A stretch of DNA of 64,000 nucleotides from an uncultured Bryobacteraceae bacterium (GTDB lineage Bacteria; Acidobacteriota; Terriglobia; Bryobacterales; Bryobacteraceae): assembly GCA_937924525.1 (NCBI GenBank), contig CALDSU010000001.1, positions 248,001 through 312,000 of the forward strand, in the 5' to 3' direction. Below, piece by piece: positions 18,149 through 27,413 of this stretch (position 1 is the first letter of the stretch; each line of letters begins with the position of its first letter). A model generated the notes under the pieces. It made no database searches, was not told the origin of the DNA, and saw nothing but the letters and a program-made list of their open reading frames with translations. The translations under genes were made by a program, and so were the position numbers.

Positions 18149-20137
18149 ATGGGGCGCATCCGGGTCCTCCCCGACCAGGTGGCCAACAAGATTGCCGCCG
18201 GCGAGGTTGTGGAGCGTCCCGCTTCCGTGGTCAAGGAGTTGCTCGAGAATTCGCTCGACGCGGGGGCGACCCATCTGCGCGTGGAAGTGGAGGGCGGCGG
18301 ACGCCGCCTGATTCGCGTGACCGACGACGGCGCGGGCATGCTCCGCGACGACGCGCTGCTGGCCTTCGAGCGCCACGCCACGAGCAAATTGCGGGACGTG
18401 GAGGATCTGCTCTCGATCGCGACCCTGGGGTTCCGCGGCGAGGCGCTACCCTCCATCGCCTCGGTCTCGCGCCTGCTGATGGAGACCCGGTCGGAGGAGG
18501 AAGCCACCGGCGTGCGGGTGGAAATCGCCGGCGGCCGGATGCTGCGCTGCGAGGAGACGGCGCTGCCCCGCGGCACCGCCGTCACCGTGCGCGACCTGTT
18601 CTTCAACGTGCCCGCGCGGAAGAAGTTCCTCCGCTCGGAACAGACCGAGCTGGCGCACATCGCGTCCTTGCTGACGCACTACAGCCTGGCGAATCCGGCC
18701 AAGACGTTCGAGCTGACTTCCGGCGTCCAGACGCTGCTGCAAGTGACCCCGGCCGGCACCCTGCGGGAGCGCGTCTACCAGATCTTCGGCAGCCAGACGC
18801 TCGACGAACTGGTGGAACTGGAGGAACGGGCCGGCCAGTTGCGTCTCCCCCCGCCCGCCGTTGCTCCCTCGGAAGCGATCGCCGCCTATCGTGCGGGGCC
18901 CGAGGAGCCGCCCGCGCGCACGTACCGCCTGCGCGGCTTCTTTTCGCGGCCGCAGGTGCAGAAGTCGAACCGCAATTCGATTTTCCTCTTCGTCAACGGC
19001 CGTCTGATCCGCGACAAACTCCTGCTGCACGCGATCTCCGCGGCTTACTTCAACCTGATCCCGCCGCACGCGTATCCCTTCGCGCTGTTGTTTCTCGACT
19101 GCGATCCGGAAGAGGTGGACGTGAATGTGCACCCTTCGAAAACGGAGGTACGGTTCCGCCACGGCTCCTTTGTGCACGACTTCGTGCGCGACGCCGTGCG
19201 GGACCGGTTGATCGAGACGCGGCCGGCGCCGGCGTTCACGGTCAAGCCTTCGTCGCCGCCGCAGGCCGCCGCCGCGCTGCCCTACTCGGAATTCACGCAG
19301 CGTCTGGCCGACGCGGTCGGCGCGGCTTCAGAGGAGATTCCCGTGCCCGCGGGAACGTCGTCTGCTTGCGGTGGGGCTGCGCCGGAGTTCGTCCTGCGGG
19401 CGTCGCCCGCTCCGCCTCGCCGCCTCGATTTCGGCGGCGGAGCCATCGCCTTTGGCGCGGCGGAACCCGCCGCCGAGACGCCGCGCCGGAAGGTCCCCGA
19501 CACCCACGGTGGCTTTCCCGCCTCGGCCTTGCCAACGGCGGAATTCTCGCTGGCGGCGCTGGCCGATCTCCGCCCGCTGGGGCAGTTGCATGAAAGCTTC
19601 ATCATCGCGGCCGGCCGGGACGGGCTTTGGATCATCGACCAGCACGTGGCGCACGAACGCATCCTGTTCGAGAAGGTCCTTCGCCAGCAGCAGGCCGGCG
19701 CGGTCGAGACGCAACAGCTCCTGCTGCCGATCGTGCTTACCCTCACGCCCGGCCAGCAGATTCTCTACGCGCAGATCGCGCGGCAGTTGAGCGAAGCCGG
19801 CTTCGACACCGAGCCGTTCGGCAACCGTACGCTGGCGGTGAAAGCCGCGCCCGCCGGTCTGAAAGCAGGCGACCTGGAGAAAGCCATCCACGAAATCCTG
19901 GATGACCTGGACCCCCACACCCGGGCCATTTCCGTCGAGGACCTTCGCCGCAACATTGCCGCTTCGGTAGCGTGCCGCGCCGCGATCAAAATCAACACGC
20001 CGCTCGAGATGACGAAGATGGAGTGGCTCTTGCGCGAACTGGCCGCCACCGCGTGTCCGATGAGCTGCCCGCACGGGCGTCCGATCGCCTTGCGGTACTC
20101 CACCCGCGAGATTCTGAAGGCGTTCCACCGCCTATGA
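18149..20137 (+). CDS. mutL: DNA mismatch repair protein MutL (endonuclease type)
   Basis: 662 residues. The GHKL ATPase motifs are complete: ELLENSLDAGA (Glu33, Asn34), DDGAGM and GFRGEALPSI. After a Pro/Ala-rich linker (about 350–450) the C-terminal dimerisation domain carries DQHVAHERILFE at 497–508, the endonuclease motif DQHx3Ex4E with Val in place of the usual Ala, plus ACRAAIK and CPHGRP, which help bind zinc. It should therefore nick the new strand itself, as in species without MutH. The start is preceded by GTAGGAGG. The stop overlaps the next ATG (ATGA). No mutS in the window. Confidence 0.97.
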   Translation: MGRIRVLPDQVANKIAAGEVVERPASVVKELLENSLDAGATHLRVEVEGGGRRLIRVTDDGAGMLRDDALLAFERHATSKLRDVEDLLSIATLGFRGEALPSIASVSRLLMETRSEEEATGVRVEIAGGRMLRCEETALPRGTAVTVRDLFFNVPARKKFLRSEQTELAHIASLLTHYSLANPAKTFELTSGVQTLLQVTPAGTLRERVYQIFGSQTLDELVELEERAGQLRLPPPAVAPSEAIAAYRAGPEEPPARTYRLRGFFSRPQVQKSNRNSIFLFVNGRLIRDKLLLHAISAAYFNLIPPHAYPFALLFLDCDPEEVDVNVHPSKTEVRFRHGSFVHDFVRDAVRDRLIETRPAPAFTVKPSSPPQAAAALPYSEFTQRLADAVGAASEEIPVPAGTSSACGGAAPEFVLRASPAPPRRLDFGGGAIAFGAAEPAAETPRRKVPDTHGGFPASALPTAEFSLAALADLRPLGQLHESFIIAAGRDGLWIIDQHVAHERILFEKVLRQQQAGAVETQQLLLPIVLTLTPGQQILYAQIARQLSEAGFDTEPFGNRTLAVKAAPAGLKAGDLEKAIHEILDDLDPHTRAISVEDLRRNIAASVACRAAIKINTPLEMTKMEWLLRELAATACPMSCPHGRPIALRYSTREILKAFHRL

Positions 20138-21048
20138 TTTACGTCAAGGATCTCCGCAAGCAGTACGACGGCTTTCTGGCGGTGAAGGGGATCAGCTTCG
20201 AAGTGCAGCCCGGCGAGGTGTTCGGGCTGCTGGGACCCAACGGCGCGGGGAAGACGACCACGGTGGAAATCCTGGAAGGTTTGCGGCAGCGCTCGGGCGG
20301 GGAGGTTCGCGTCCTCGGATTCGACCCCGCCGATGACGGGTTGTTGTTGAAGGACCGGATCGGCGTCTGCCTCCAGCAGGCCGCGCTGCCCGACCGCCTC
20401 CGCGTGGGGGAGGCCATCGCGCTGTTCGCCAGTTTCTACTCCCGCACCGTGCCCGGAGAGGCGCTGTTACGCCGGCTCCAGCTTTGGGACAAACGCGATG
20501 CGTTCTTCATGCACCTTTCCGGCGGGCAGAAGCAGCGTCTGGCGCTGGCTTTGGCGCTGATCAACGATCCGCAGTTACTGTTTCTGGACGAGCCTTCCGC
20601 CGGGCTTGACGCGCAGGCGCGCCTGGAGATCCGCTCGTTGATTGGCGAACTCCGGGCGGAAAAACGCACCTTGCTGCTGACGACCCATTACATCGAGGAG
20701 GCCGAACGGCTGTGCGACCGGGTAGCCATCATGGACGAGGGCCGCCTCATCGCCATGGGCGCCCCGCGCGAGATCCAGGAGCACGCCCTGGGCGCTTCCA
20801 CCATAGAACTGCAAACCGCGCAGGCGCTGCCGCCCGGCGAACTGCCCGCCTGGCCAGGTCTGCTGCGCCAGGCGCGCGACGGCTCCGGGCGCGGCCTGAC
20901 CATCGTCACCACCCGTCCGGCGGCCGCGGTCATGGAGGCGGTCCCCTGGCTGATCGCGCACCGCATCGAGCTTCAGGACATCCGCATCCGGCGGCCTTCG
21001 CTCGAAGATGCGTTCATCGAACTGACCGGCAAGAACCTCAGGGATTGA
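20134..21048 (+). CDS. ABC-2 type exporter, ATP-binding protein
   Basis: 304 residues from the ATG at 20134, overlapping the mutL stop by 4 bp. Walker A GPNGAGKT (34–41), signature LSGGQKQR (128–135), Walker B LLFLDEPSAGLD (148–159) and switch TTHYIEEAE are all present. The C-terminal ending SLEDAFIELTGKNLRD is typical of DrrA/CcmA-type exporters. Works with the permease that starts 3 bp downstream. Substrate unknown; co-translation with mutL looks like chance clustering. Confidence 0.92.
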   Translation: MIYVKDLRKQYDGFLAVKGISFEVQPGEVFGLLGPNGAGKTTTVEILEGLRQRSGGEVRVLGFDPADDGLLLKDRIGVCLQQAALPDRLRVGEAIALFASFYSRTVPGEALLRRLQLWDKRDAFFMHLSGGQKQRLALALALINDPQLLFLDEPSAGLDAQARLEIRSLIGELRAEKRTLLLTTHYIEEAERLCDRVAIMDEGRLIAMGAPREIQEHALGASTIELQTAQALPPGELPAWPGLLRQARDGSGRGLTIVTTRPAAAVMEAVPWLIAHRIELQDIRIRRPSLEDAFIELTGKNLRD

Positions 21049-21051
21049 CCG

Positions 21052-21999
21052 ATGTGGCGCGCCTTGCCTGCTTTGATCCTGACCGACCTCCGGCTGGCGC
21101 TGCGCATGCGCACCGTGGTCTTTTTCAACTATCTGTTCCCGCTGATGTTCTTTTTCGCCTTCGCCGAATTCCTGGACGCCCACGGCGAGGCGTGCGCGCA
21201 GGTGGCCGGCATGGTGCTGGTGATCGGCATTCTCGGCAACGGACTGTGGGGCGCCGGCATGCGCCTGGTGCAGGAGCGCGAAGCCAACATCCTGCGCCGC
21301 TTCCGCGTGACGCCGATTTCGCCCACGCCAATCCTGCTGGCCTCCGTCGTCACCGGCTGGCTGCTGTACCTGCCGGCGCTGGGGCTGCTTTGCGCGCTGG
21401 CGCACTGGATTTACGGGATGCCGCTGCCCACCCGCTGGGTTTCCCTGCTGCTGCTGACCAGTTGCGGGATCTGGGCCTTTCGGGCGATCGGGCTGATTGT
21501 CGCCTCGGTGGTCAATGGCGTCCAGGAATCCACGGTGCTGATTCAACTGCTGTACATGCCCATGCTCTTCCTGGGCGGGGCGGCGATCCCCGTGGAGTTG
21601 TTGCCGGCCTGGGCGCAGGTCGCCGCGCGTTTTGTGCCGTCCTACTACCTGGTTTCCAGCATGCAGAACGCCTTGGGACACGGAGACCCCGCGGCGTGGC
21701 ACGGGGCCGAGATCGCCGCGCTGCTGCTGGCGACGGGCGTGGGTTTGTCGATTGCGCGCCAGGCGTTCCGCTGGGAGAAAGACGATCCCCTCTCACCGCG
21801 CGCCCGCTGGTACCTGGCCGCGGTGCTGGCGCCTTTTCTGGCGCTGGGCATCTGGCAACTCGCCACGGCGCCGCCGACGGCTGGCACTCGGACACCGACC
21901 CATCCGGAACGGATCACCCCGCCGGATACACCATCGTCAGCGGATCCGGCAGCGGGATGCGGACGACGCCCGCCCCGCCGGCCCACTTTTCCAGTTTGA
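21052..21999 (+). CDS. ABC-2 type exporter, permease
   Basis: 315 residues with an N-terminal ABC-2 membrane domain: one helix at about 24–40, then four more to about residue 240, and a last helix near 260–275 (WYLAAVLAPFLALGIW). Family landmarks include QEREANILRRFRVTPISP before helix 3 and FLGGAAIPVELLP. The last 40 residues are a Pro/Thr/Arg-rich hydrophilic tail encoded opposite the 3' end of the M16 peptidase gene; 86 bp of the two convergent genes overlap. That tail is probably a recent run-on and not part of the fold. Confidence 0.88.
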   Translation: MWRALPALILTDLRLALRMRTVVFFNYLFPLMFFFAFAEFLDAHGEACAQVAGMVLVIGILGNGLWGAGMRLVQEREANILRRFRVTPISPTPILLASVVTGWLLYLPALGLLCALAHWIYGMPLPTRWVSLLLLTSCGIWAFRAIGLIVASVVNGVQESTVLIQLLYMPMLFLGGAAIPVELLPAWAQVAARFVPSYYLVSSMQNALGHGDPAAWHGAEIAALLLATGVGLSIARQAFRWEKDDPLSPRARWYLAAVLAPFLALGIWQLATAPPTAGTRTPTHPERITPPDTPSSADPAAGCGRRPPRRPTFPV

Positions 22000-23401
22000 A
22001 CTGCGGTTTATCGGGATTCCCTTTCAGGATCGCATCGGCGTCCCCCACCGCCAGCACCACCATCTGCTCCGGCCGCAGGTATTTTTGCGCCACGCGCTGA
22101 ATCTCCTCCAGGGTGACGGCGCGGATCCGCTCGGCGTACTTCTGCCAGTAATCTTCGGGCAGCCTGGTGTAAAAGTCGCTGGCGAACTGCCCGGCTCGCG
22201 ACGCGGCGGTGGCGAAACGGGTTGGCAGCGCTTCAATGGCCCGCGCTTTGGCCGTTTCCAGTTCTTCCGGCTTCACGCGCTGCGCCCGGATCCTGTCGAT
22301 TTCCTCGAAGATGATCGCCACCGCCTGCGCTACCGTCTCACTCTTGGACTGAAACGCGGCCGTAAAGGTGCCCTCGTAGTATGTCCCCGGCATGAACATC
22401 GATCCGGCCGAGTAGGCCAGTCCTTCGTCCGAGCGCACCCGTTCGGTAATGCGCGACGTGAATGCGCCGCCGCCCAGAATCGAGTTCATCAGGCTGATGG
22501 CCAAGTGATCCGGATTGGAAATCATCACGCCCAGGTGCCCCATGCGCACCCGGCCCTGATTCACGCCGGATTTGTGCACCAGGTAGACGCCAGGCTTGGG
22601 AGTGAAATTGGGTTTGGGGACCTGCGGCGGCGCGATGCGCGGGCTGGGCCAGTTGCCGAAGGCCTTTTCCAGCCGCGCCAGCATCTCGGCGGTCTTGAAG
22701 TCTCCGGAAACGGCGAACACAAAATTGGCGGGAAAGTAGTAGCGCGCGTGGAACTGCGCCAGGTCCTCGCGGGCGATGGACTCGACGGATCCTTTGGTCG
22801 CCTGCCGGGTGGAAAAGTGGCTGGTCCCCCGCAGCAGACGTCCCCACTCGCGCTGCTCGATGGAAGCGGTGCTGTCGTTGCGGCGCTCGAGCGACTGGAG
22901 AAGCTGACTCTTGGCTAATTGCAACCTTTCGGCGTCAAATCCCGGCGTGCGCAGCATCTCGACAAACAACGCCAGCCCGGCGTCCATGTCCTTGGACAGA
23001 CAGTTCAGCCCCGCCGAGCCGGAGACATCGGCAATCCCCGAGGAGATGCCGGCGGCCAGAAAATCGGCGGCCTCGTCGAAATCGAGCGGTTGGCGCGCCG
23101 TGGTGCCGCCCGCGCGAATCTGGGAACCGGTGAGTTGCGCCAGCCCCGCCTTTTCCGGCGGCTCGACAAACTCGCCGGTGCGGACCGTCACGGCGAGATT
23201 GATGAGCGGGAAGTCATGGTCTTCGACGAGGAACGCGGTCGCGCCGTTGGAAAGCTGGTGGCGAAAATCGGCCGCCCGCGGCGGCGTGAAGGTCCGGGGC
23301 GCGAACTTCAGCTCCCGGGGATGCTTCACAATGTCCTCGGCGCCGCGGAGCGCCCAGGGAGCGCCCAGCAGTGCGGCGAGCGTCTGGCGGCGGGTGTTCA
23401 C
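21914..23401 (-). CDS. M16 peptidase family protein, non-catalytic subunit
   Basis: 495 residues with an N-terminal twin-Arg-free signal (TRRQTLAALLGAPWALRG), exported. Both M16 halves are recognisable, but the zinc motif HxxEH is absent: the corresponding helix reads KAGLAQLTGSQIRAGG. The second half keeps the conserved FTSRITERVRSDEGLAYSAG with the Arg/Tyr pair that shapes the substrate pocket. This is the usual split of labour in M16B heterodimers, with the catalytic partner encoded immediately upstream (4-bp ATGA overlap). Function: likely extracytoplasmic peptide or protein processing. Confidence 0.9.
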   Translation of the reverse strand: MNTRRQTLAALLGAPWALRGAEDIVKHPRELKFAPRTFTPPRAADFRHQLSNGATAFLVEDHDFPLINLAVTVRTGEFVEPPEKAGLAQLTGSQIRAGGTTARQPLDFDEAADFLAAGISSGIADVSGSAGLNCLSKDMDAGLALFVEMLRTPGFDAERLQLAKSQLLQSLERRNDSTASIEQREWGRLLRGTSHFSTRQATKGSVESIAREDLAQFHARYYFPANFVFAVSGDFKTAEMLARLEKAFGNWPSPRIAPPQVPKPNFTPKPGVYLVHKSGVNQGRVRMGHLGVMISNPDHLAISLMNSILGGGAFTSRITERVRSDEGLAYSAGSMFMPGTYYEGTFTAAFQSKSETVAQAVAIIFEEIDRIRAQRVKPEELETAKARAIEALPTRFATAASRAGQFASDFYTRLPEDYWQKYAERIRAVTLEEIQRVAQKYLRPEQMVVLAVGDADAILKGNPDKPQFKLEKWAGGAGVVRIPLPDPLTMVYPAG

Positions 23402-24942
23402 AGGCCACCTCCCGTCCCGCGCCGCTCACCGCCGCCAGTTTTCGGCAGCAGGTGCAGCACGTTGCGCCCCTCCCGGGGAAAGTATTGCCGGGCGACCCGC
23501 TGGACATCCTCCGCGGTCACCGCGTCCAGCAGCGGCGGATCCGTGTTGATCGCCTGCCAGCCGCGGCTCGCTTCCGCCACCAGCAGTTGCTGCATGAGGA
23601 AGAAATCCGATTGCAGCCGCCGGTATTTTGACGCCGCTAGTTGGTTCTTGATTTTTTGCAGCTCGCGCTCCGGCGCGAGCTCTTTTTGCAGCTTCTCGAT
23701 CTCCTGGTAGAGCGCCTGCTCCACCGCGTCCAGCGTCTTGCCGGGTTTGGCGACCGCGCTGAGCTGAAAGAACCCTTCGTACTTGTACGTATTCTGGTCG
23801 GCGGACGCGGAGTTGGCCAGTTGCTGCTCCAGCACCAGCGACTTGTAAAGCCGTCCGGTCCGCCCGCTCAGCAGATAAGCCATCACCGAGAGCGGATAGT
23901 CGTCCTTGTGCCCGTCGGCCACCGTGTGATGGCGGATCACCACCGTAGGAACCGTTTCGGCGTGCGCGATCAGGCGCCGCTCGCCGTGCTGCGCCTCTTC
24001 CACCGTGCGCACCGGTTCGGGCTCCTGCGCGCCGCGGCGCAGCCGGCCGAAGTACTTCCTCGCCCACGCGACAGCCTGCTCTTCGTCAAAATCGCCCACC
24101 AGGCACGCGGCCAGGTTATTCGGCGCATAGTAGGTGCCGAAGAACGCCGTGGCCTCCTCGCGCGTGATGCCCTCCAGGTCGCTCGGCCAGCCGATCACCG
24201 GCCAGCCGTACGGTGAGGACTTCCAGAACATCGCATCGAACTCCTCACGCTGCTTGCCCGTCGGCGTCGAGTCCACGCGCAGCCGCCGCTCTTCCTGCAC
24301 CACGTCGCGCTCGGAATAGAACTCGCGGAATACCGGATTCAGCAGCCGGTCGGACTCCATCCAGAACCACAGCTCGAGCTTGTTGGCGGGCACCTGGATG
24401 AAGTAGATCGTGAAGTCGTGCGCCGTGCCGGCATTCAGGCCGCTGGCGCCCGCGCTGGTGTAGATGCGGTCGAACTCGTTCTTCACCAGCAGTTCCTTCT
24501 GGCGGGCGTTCAGCTTGTCGAACTCCGCCAGCAATTGCCGGTGGCGCTCGCTGCGAACGGCGGGGTCCTTGGCGTTCGCGATCAGCCCCAGCCGCAGCTT
24601 GCGCGCCAGTTCCTGTTCTTCCTTGCGCAACTCCGCCTTTACCTGGTCAAGCTGGACATTGATCCGCAGGTCCTCTTCGATGTTCCGGGAACCGATCGTC
24701 TGGGTGCCCTTGAACATCATGTGCTCGAACAGGTGCGCCGTGCCGGTGATGCCGGGACGTTCATGCACCGAACCGACCTTGGCCACCCAGCCCGCGGCGA
24801 TGTTCGGCGCGCCCTTCCGCTGCACCAGCAGGAACTTCATGCCATTGTCCAGCGTCACTTCCCGCACGGGCACCTGCTGGGCCCATGCGGCAAGCGCGCC
24901 CATACCGCACAGCAACCATCGAAGAAGCTTCACGCGATCCAA
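23398..24942 (-). CDS. M16 zinc metallopeptidase, catalytic subunit
   Basis: 514 residues with a signal peptide (LLRWLLCGMGALAAWA, cleavage near 21). The inverted zinc motif HLFEH (His70, Glu73, His74) is intact, followed by MMFKGT. An unusual, highly charged helical insertion of about 70 residues (roughly 95–165, rich in Glu/Lys/Arg/Leu) separates it from the conserved NAGTAHDFTIYF; the third ligand is expected in the ERDVVQEERR helix. Pairs with the non-catalytic M16 protein downstream. Likely periplasmic or secreted processing protease. Confidence 0.93.
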   Translation of the reverse strand: MDRVKLLRWLLCGMGALAAWAQQVPVREVTLDNGMKFLLVQRKGAPNIAAGWVAKVGSVHERPGITGTAHLFEHMMFKGTQTIGSRNIEEDLRINVQLDQVKAELRKEEQELARKLRLGLIANAKDPAVRSERHRQLLAEFDKLNARQKELLVKNEFDRIYTSAGASGLNAGTAHDFTIYFIQVPANKLELWFWMESDRLLNPVFREFYSERDVVQEERRLRVDSTPTGKQREEFDAMFWKSSPYGWPVIGWPSDLEGITREEATAFFGTYYAPNNLAACLVGDFDEEQAVAWARKYFGRLRRGAQEPEPVRTVEEAQHGERRLIAHAETVPTVVIRHHTVADGHKDDYPLSVMAYLLSGRTGRLYKSLVLEQQLANSASADQNTYKYEGFFQLSAVAKPGKTLDAVEQALYQEIEKLQKELAPERELQKIKNQLAASKYRRLQSDFFLMQQLLVAEASRGWQAINTDPPLLDAVTAEDVQRVARQYFPREGRNVLHLLPKTGGGERRGTGGGL

Positions 24943-24992
24943 ACTCCAATTTCCTCAGGATACCGCTGTTAAAATGAGAGGTCGTTTGGGAC

Positions 24993-26039
24993 ATGTGGGA
25001 AGCCTACGGCCGCTGGGTGCTGGAGTGGGAGAACCGGCTTTGTTTTCGCGCGACCAATCGCGTGGTGCGCCCTTTTGAATGGGGGCTGGAATGGACTACA
25101 GGGTGGCCGTGCGCGCGGCGTTTGCCCCGGAACGGACACCAGCCCGAGGAGTACCTGCGCGAGCTGAACCGGGAAGCGATCCGCGCGAGCGACGAATTCT
25201 TCGGCTATGCCCCGCCGCGCAATTTCCACCTGCGCACGTATGAGCACGGGAGGTTCCTGGAGTTCCCGTCCCCGGTGCGCACTCCGTTCCACGAAAACAA
25301 CACGGTCTATGCCCACTGGTTCCCGGCGAAGAACTCCCGCAAGGCGGTGGTGGTGCTGCCGCATTGGAATTCGCATGCGCAGCAGCACGTGGGCTTATGC
25401 AAAGGACTACAGATGCTTGGAATCTCCGCCTTGCGGATTTCCTTGCCGTATCACGACAGCCGGATGCCCGCCGAGTTGCAACGCGCCGACTATGCCGTCT
25501 CGTCCAACATTGCGCGGACCATCGACGCGACCCGCCAGGCGGTGATCGACGTCCGGTGTTGTTTCGACTGGCTGGAAACGCAGGGCTTCGAGCGTCTCGG
25601 CCTGGTGGGAACCAGCCTGGGATCCTGTTACGCCTTCCTGGTGAGCGCCCACGACCCGCGTCCGGTGGTGAATGTCTACAACCACTGTTCCACCACTTTC
25701 GGCGACGTGGTCTGGACGGGGTTGTCCACCCGCCACATCCGTCAAAGTCTGGAAAGCGCCATCGACCGGGACCGGTTGCGGGAAGTATGGCTGGCGATCA
25801 GCCCGGTCAGCTACATTGAACGTTACGGCCAGCTCCCGAAGAAATCGCTGTTCATCTACACGCGTTACGACACCACGTTCATTCCCGAACTGTCGCGTGA
25901 TGTGTTGCGCCGGATCGCAGCCACCGGCGCCGACCACCGCGTTGTGGAATTGCCCTGCGGGCATTACACCATGGGCGAGACGCCGTTCAAATTCCTGGAC
26001 GGCTACCACATCTGCTCGTTTTTGAAGCGGCACCTGTAA
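24993..26039 (+). CDS. Alpha/beta hydrolase (abhydrolase family 18-like)
   Basis: 348 residues. Strand and nucleophile elbow LGLVGTSLGSCYAFL puts the Ser at residue 208; the catalytic acid is expected in SLFIYTRYDTTFIPE and the His in LPCGHYTMGE near the C-terminus. No signal peptide, so probably cytoplasmic. The N-terminal 100 residues are rich in Trp/Arg and form a cap-like extension. Substrate unknown. Divergent from the M16 pair (50 bp). Confidence 0.82.
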   Translation: MWEAYGRWVLEWENRLCFRATNRVVRPFEWGLEWTTGWPCARRLPRNGHQPEEYLRELNREAIRASDEFFGYAPPRNFHLRTYEHGRFLEFPSPVRTPFHENNTVYAHWFPAKNSRKAVVVLPHWNSHAQQHVGLCKGLQMLGISALRISLPYHDSRMPAELQRADYAVSSNIARTIDATRQAVIDVRCCFDWLETQGFERLGLVGTSLGSCYAFLVSAHDPRPVVNVYNHCSTTFGDVVWTGLSTRHIRQSLESAIDRDRLREVWLAISPVSYIERYGQLPKKSLFIYTRYDTTFIPELSRDVLRRIAATGADHRVVELPCGHYTMGETPFKFLDGYHICSFLKRHL

Positions 26040-26126
26040 GCGGCCGGCTCGCGTCTCCATCCGCGACGCCGCGCGCGACCGGCAGGGAATGGGCCATCGA
26101 CGCCGGCCCTGAGCGGGACCGCGCGC

Positions 26127-27413
26127 TTACGGCTCGCGCGGTTCTGCCGGCGCGGCGTCCGCGCGCCGGGGATGGACGCCGGCCCAGAGCGCCGCACCGG
26201 CCAAGGTGCTGGCGACGCCCGCCAGCAGGACGGCGTTCCAATCCTTCCAGGTGTGCAGCACCCAACCCATCAGGGCCGGAGACGCGAAACCAGCCGCGTT
26301 GGACGAGCCGTTCATCAGGCCGGCCACCGCGCCGCCGGAACGGCCGCCAATGTCGACCGCCGACACCCAGCAAGCCCCCAGATACAAATCCACGAAGAAC
26401 GCCGCCACCGCCATCAGCACTGCGGCCAGGCGGGGGCGGGGCGTGAGAATGCCCGCCAGCATCAACGCGGCGGTGCACGCCAGCGCCGCCGAACCCAAGT
26501 AGAGGCGGCCGCGGCGCTCGTCGAAGCGGCGGGTGAGATAGTCGGTAGCCAGGCCTCCGGTCCAAGCGGCCAGCACCCCGAACAGAAACGGCAGGCCGGC
26601 GTAAAAAGAAGCCTCTTGCAGGGGCAGGCCGCGGGCCTCGGTCAGGTAAGTCGGGAACCACGTGATGTAGAACTGCCACAGGAAGGTGCTGGCGAACACC
26701 ACCGCCAGCAGGCACCACAAGCGGCGGGAGCGCAGGATGCGGCCCCATCCCGGATCGGACAAAGGTTTTTGCTCGCCGCCGGCTACGCCGCGGCGGATGA
26801 ACTCCAGTTCCGCGGCGTTGACCTTGGGGTGCCGCGCCGGGTCGTGCCGGTAAACGCGATACCAGACGGCCGCCGCGCCCACGCCCAGCACGCCAAAAAC
26901 GGCGAACAGCCAGCGCCAGCCGACGCGGAGCATCAGGAAGGCCGCGACGGGCGGCGTCACCGCCGCGCCCAGCCGCCCCCCGCTCAAGAACGCGCCGAAC
27001 GCGGTCGAGCGTTCCACCACCGGGACCCAGCGGGTAAAGGCCACCGCGATGGACGGGGCAAGCGCCGCCTCCAGCGCGCCAAACAAAAAGCGGATAACCA
27101 GCAGCGAGGCGAAGCCCCACGCGGCGCCCGTCAGCGCCGTGAACGCCGACCACGCCAGAATGGCGCCCGCCACCAGTCCCCGCGCGCCGAACCGGTCGGC
27201 CAGCGCGCCCCACGGCGCCTGCCCCAGCGCATAGGACAGGCTGAAAATGCTGAACACCAACCCCATTTGCGAGGGATTGAACGCGAACTCCTCGCGAATC
27301 TCCGGCGCCGCCACGGCGATCGCCACGCGATCCGTGTAACAGATCACGTTCATCATCAGCGCGAGCAGCACGATGCCGTAGCGGACGCGCGTCGCCCGCG
27401 GACTCCCGCTCAC
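26127..27413 (-). CDS. MFS transporter, anion:cation symporter (ACS) type
   Basis: 428 residues from a GTG at 27413 that overlaps the upstream stop as GTGA. Twelve transmembrane segments; the loop 2–3 motif GALADRFGARG and the first helix with NVICYTDRVAIAVAAPEI are characteristic of the ACS family (hexuronate, glucarate, phthalate and similar organic anions). Co-translated with the M81 metallopeptidase-family gene, suggesting uptake of the compound that enzyme works on. Confidence 0.88.
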   Translation of the reverse strand: MSGSPRATRVRYGIVLLALMMNVICYTDRVAIAVAAPEIREEFAFNPSQMGLVFSIFSLSYALGQAPWGALADRFGARGLVAGAILAWSAFTALTGAAWGFASLLVIRFLFGALEAALAPSIAVAFTRWVPVVERSTAFGAFLSGGRLGAAVTPPVAAFLMLRVGWRWLFAVFGVLGVGAAAVWYRVYRHDPARHPKVNAAELEFIRRGVAGGEQKPLSDPGWGRILRSRRLWCLLAVVFASTFLWQFYITWFPTYLTEARGLPLQEASFYAGLPFLFGVLAAWTGGLATDYLTRRFDERRGRLYLGSAALACTAALMLAGILTPRPRLAAVLMAVAAFFVDLYLGACWVSAVDIGGRSGGAVAGLMNGSSNAAGFASPALMGWVLHTWKDWNAVLLAGVASTLAGAALWAGVHPRRADAAPAEPREP

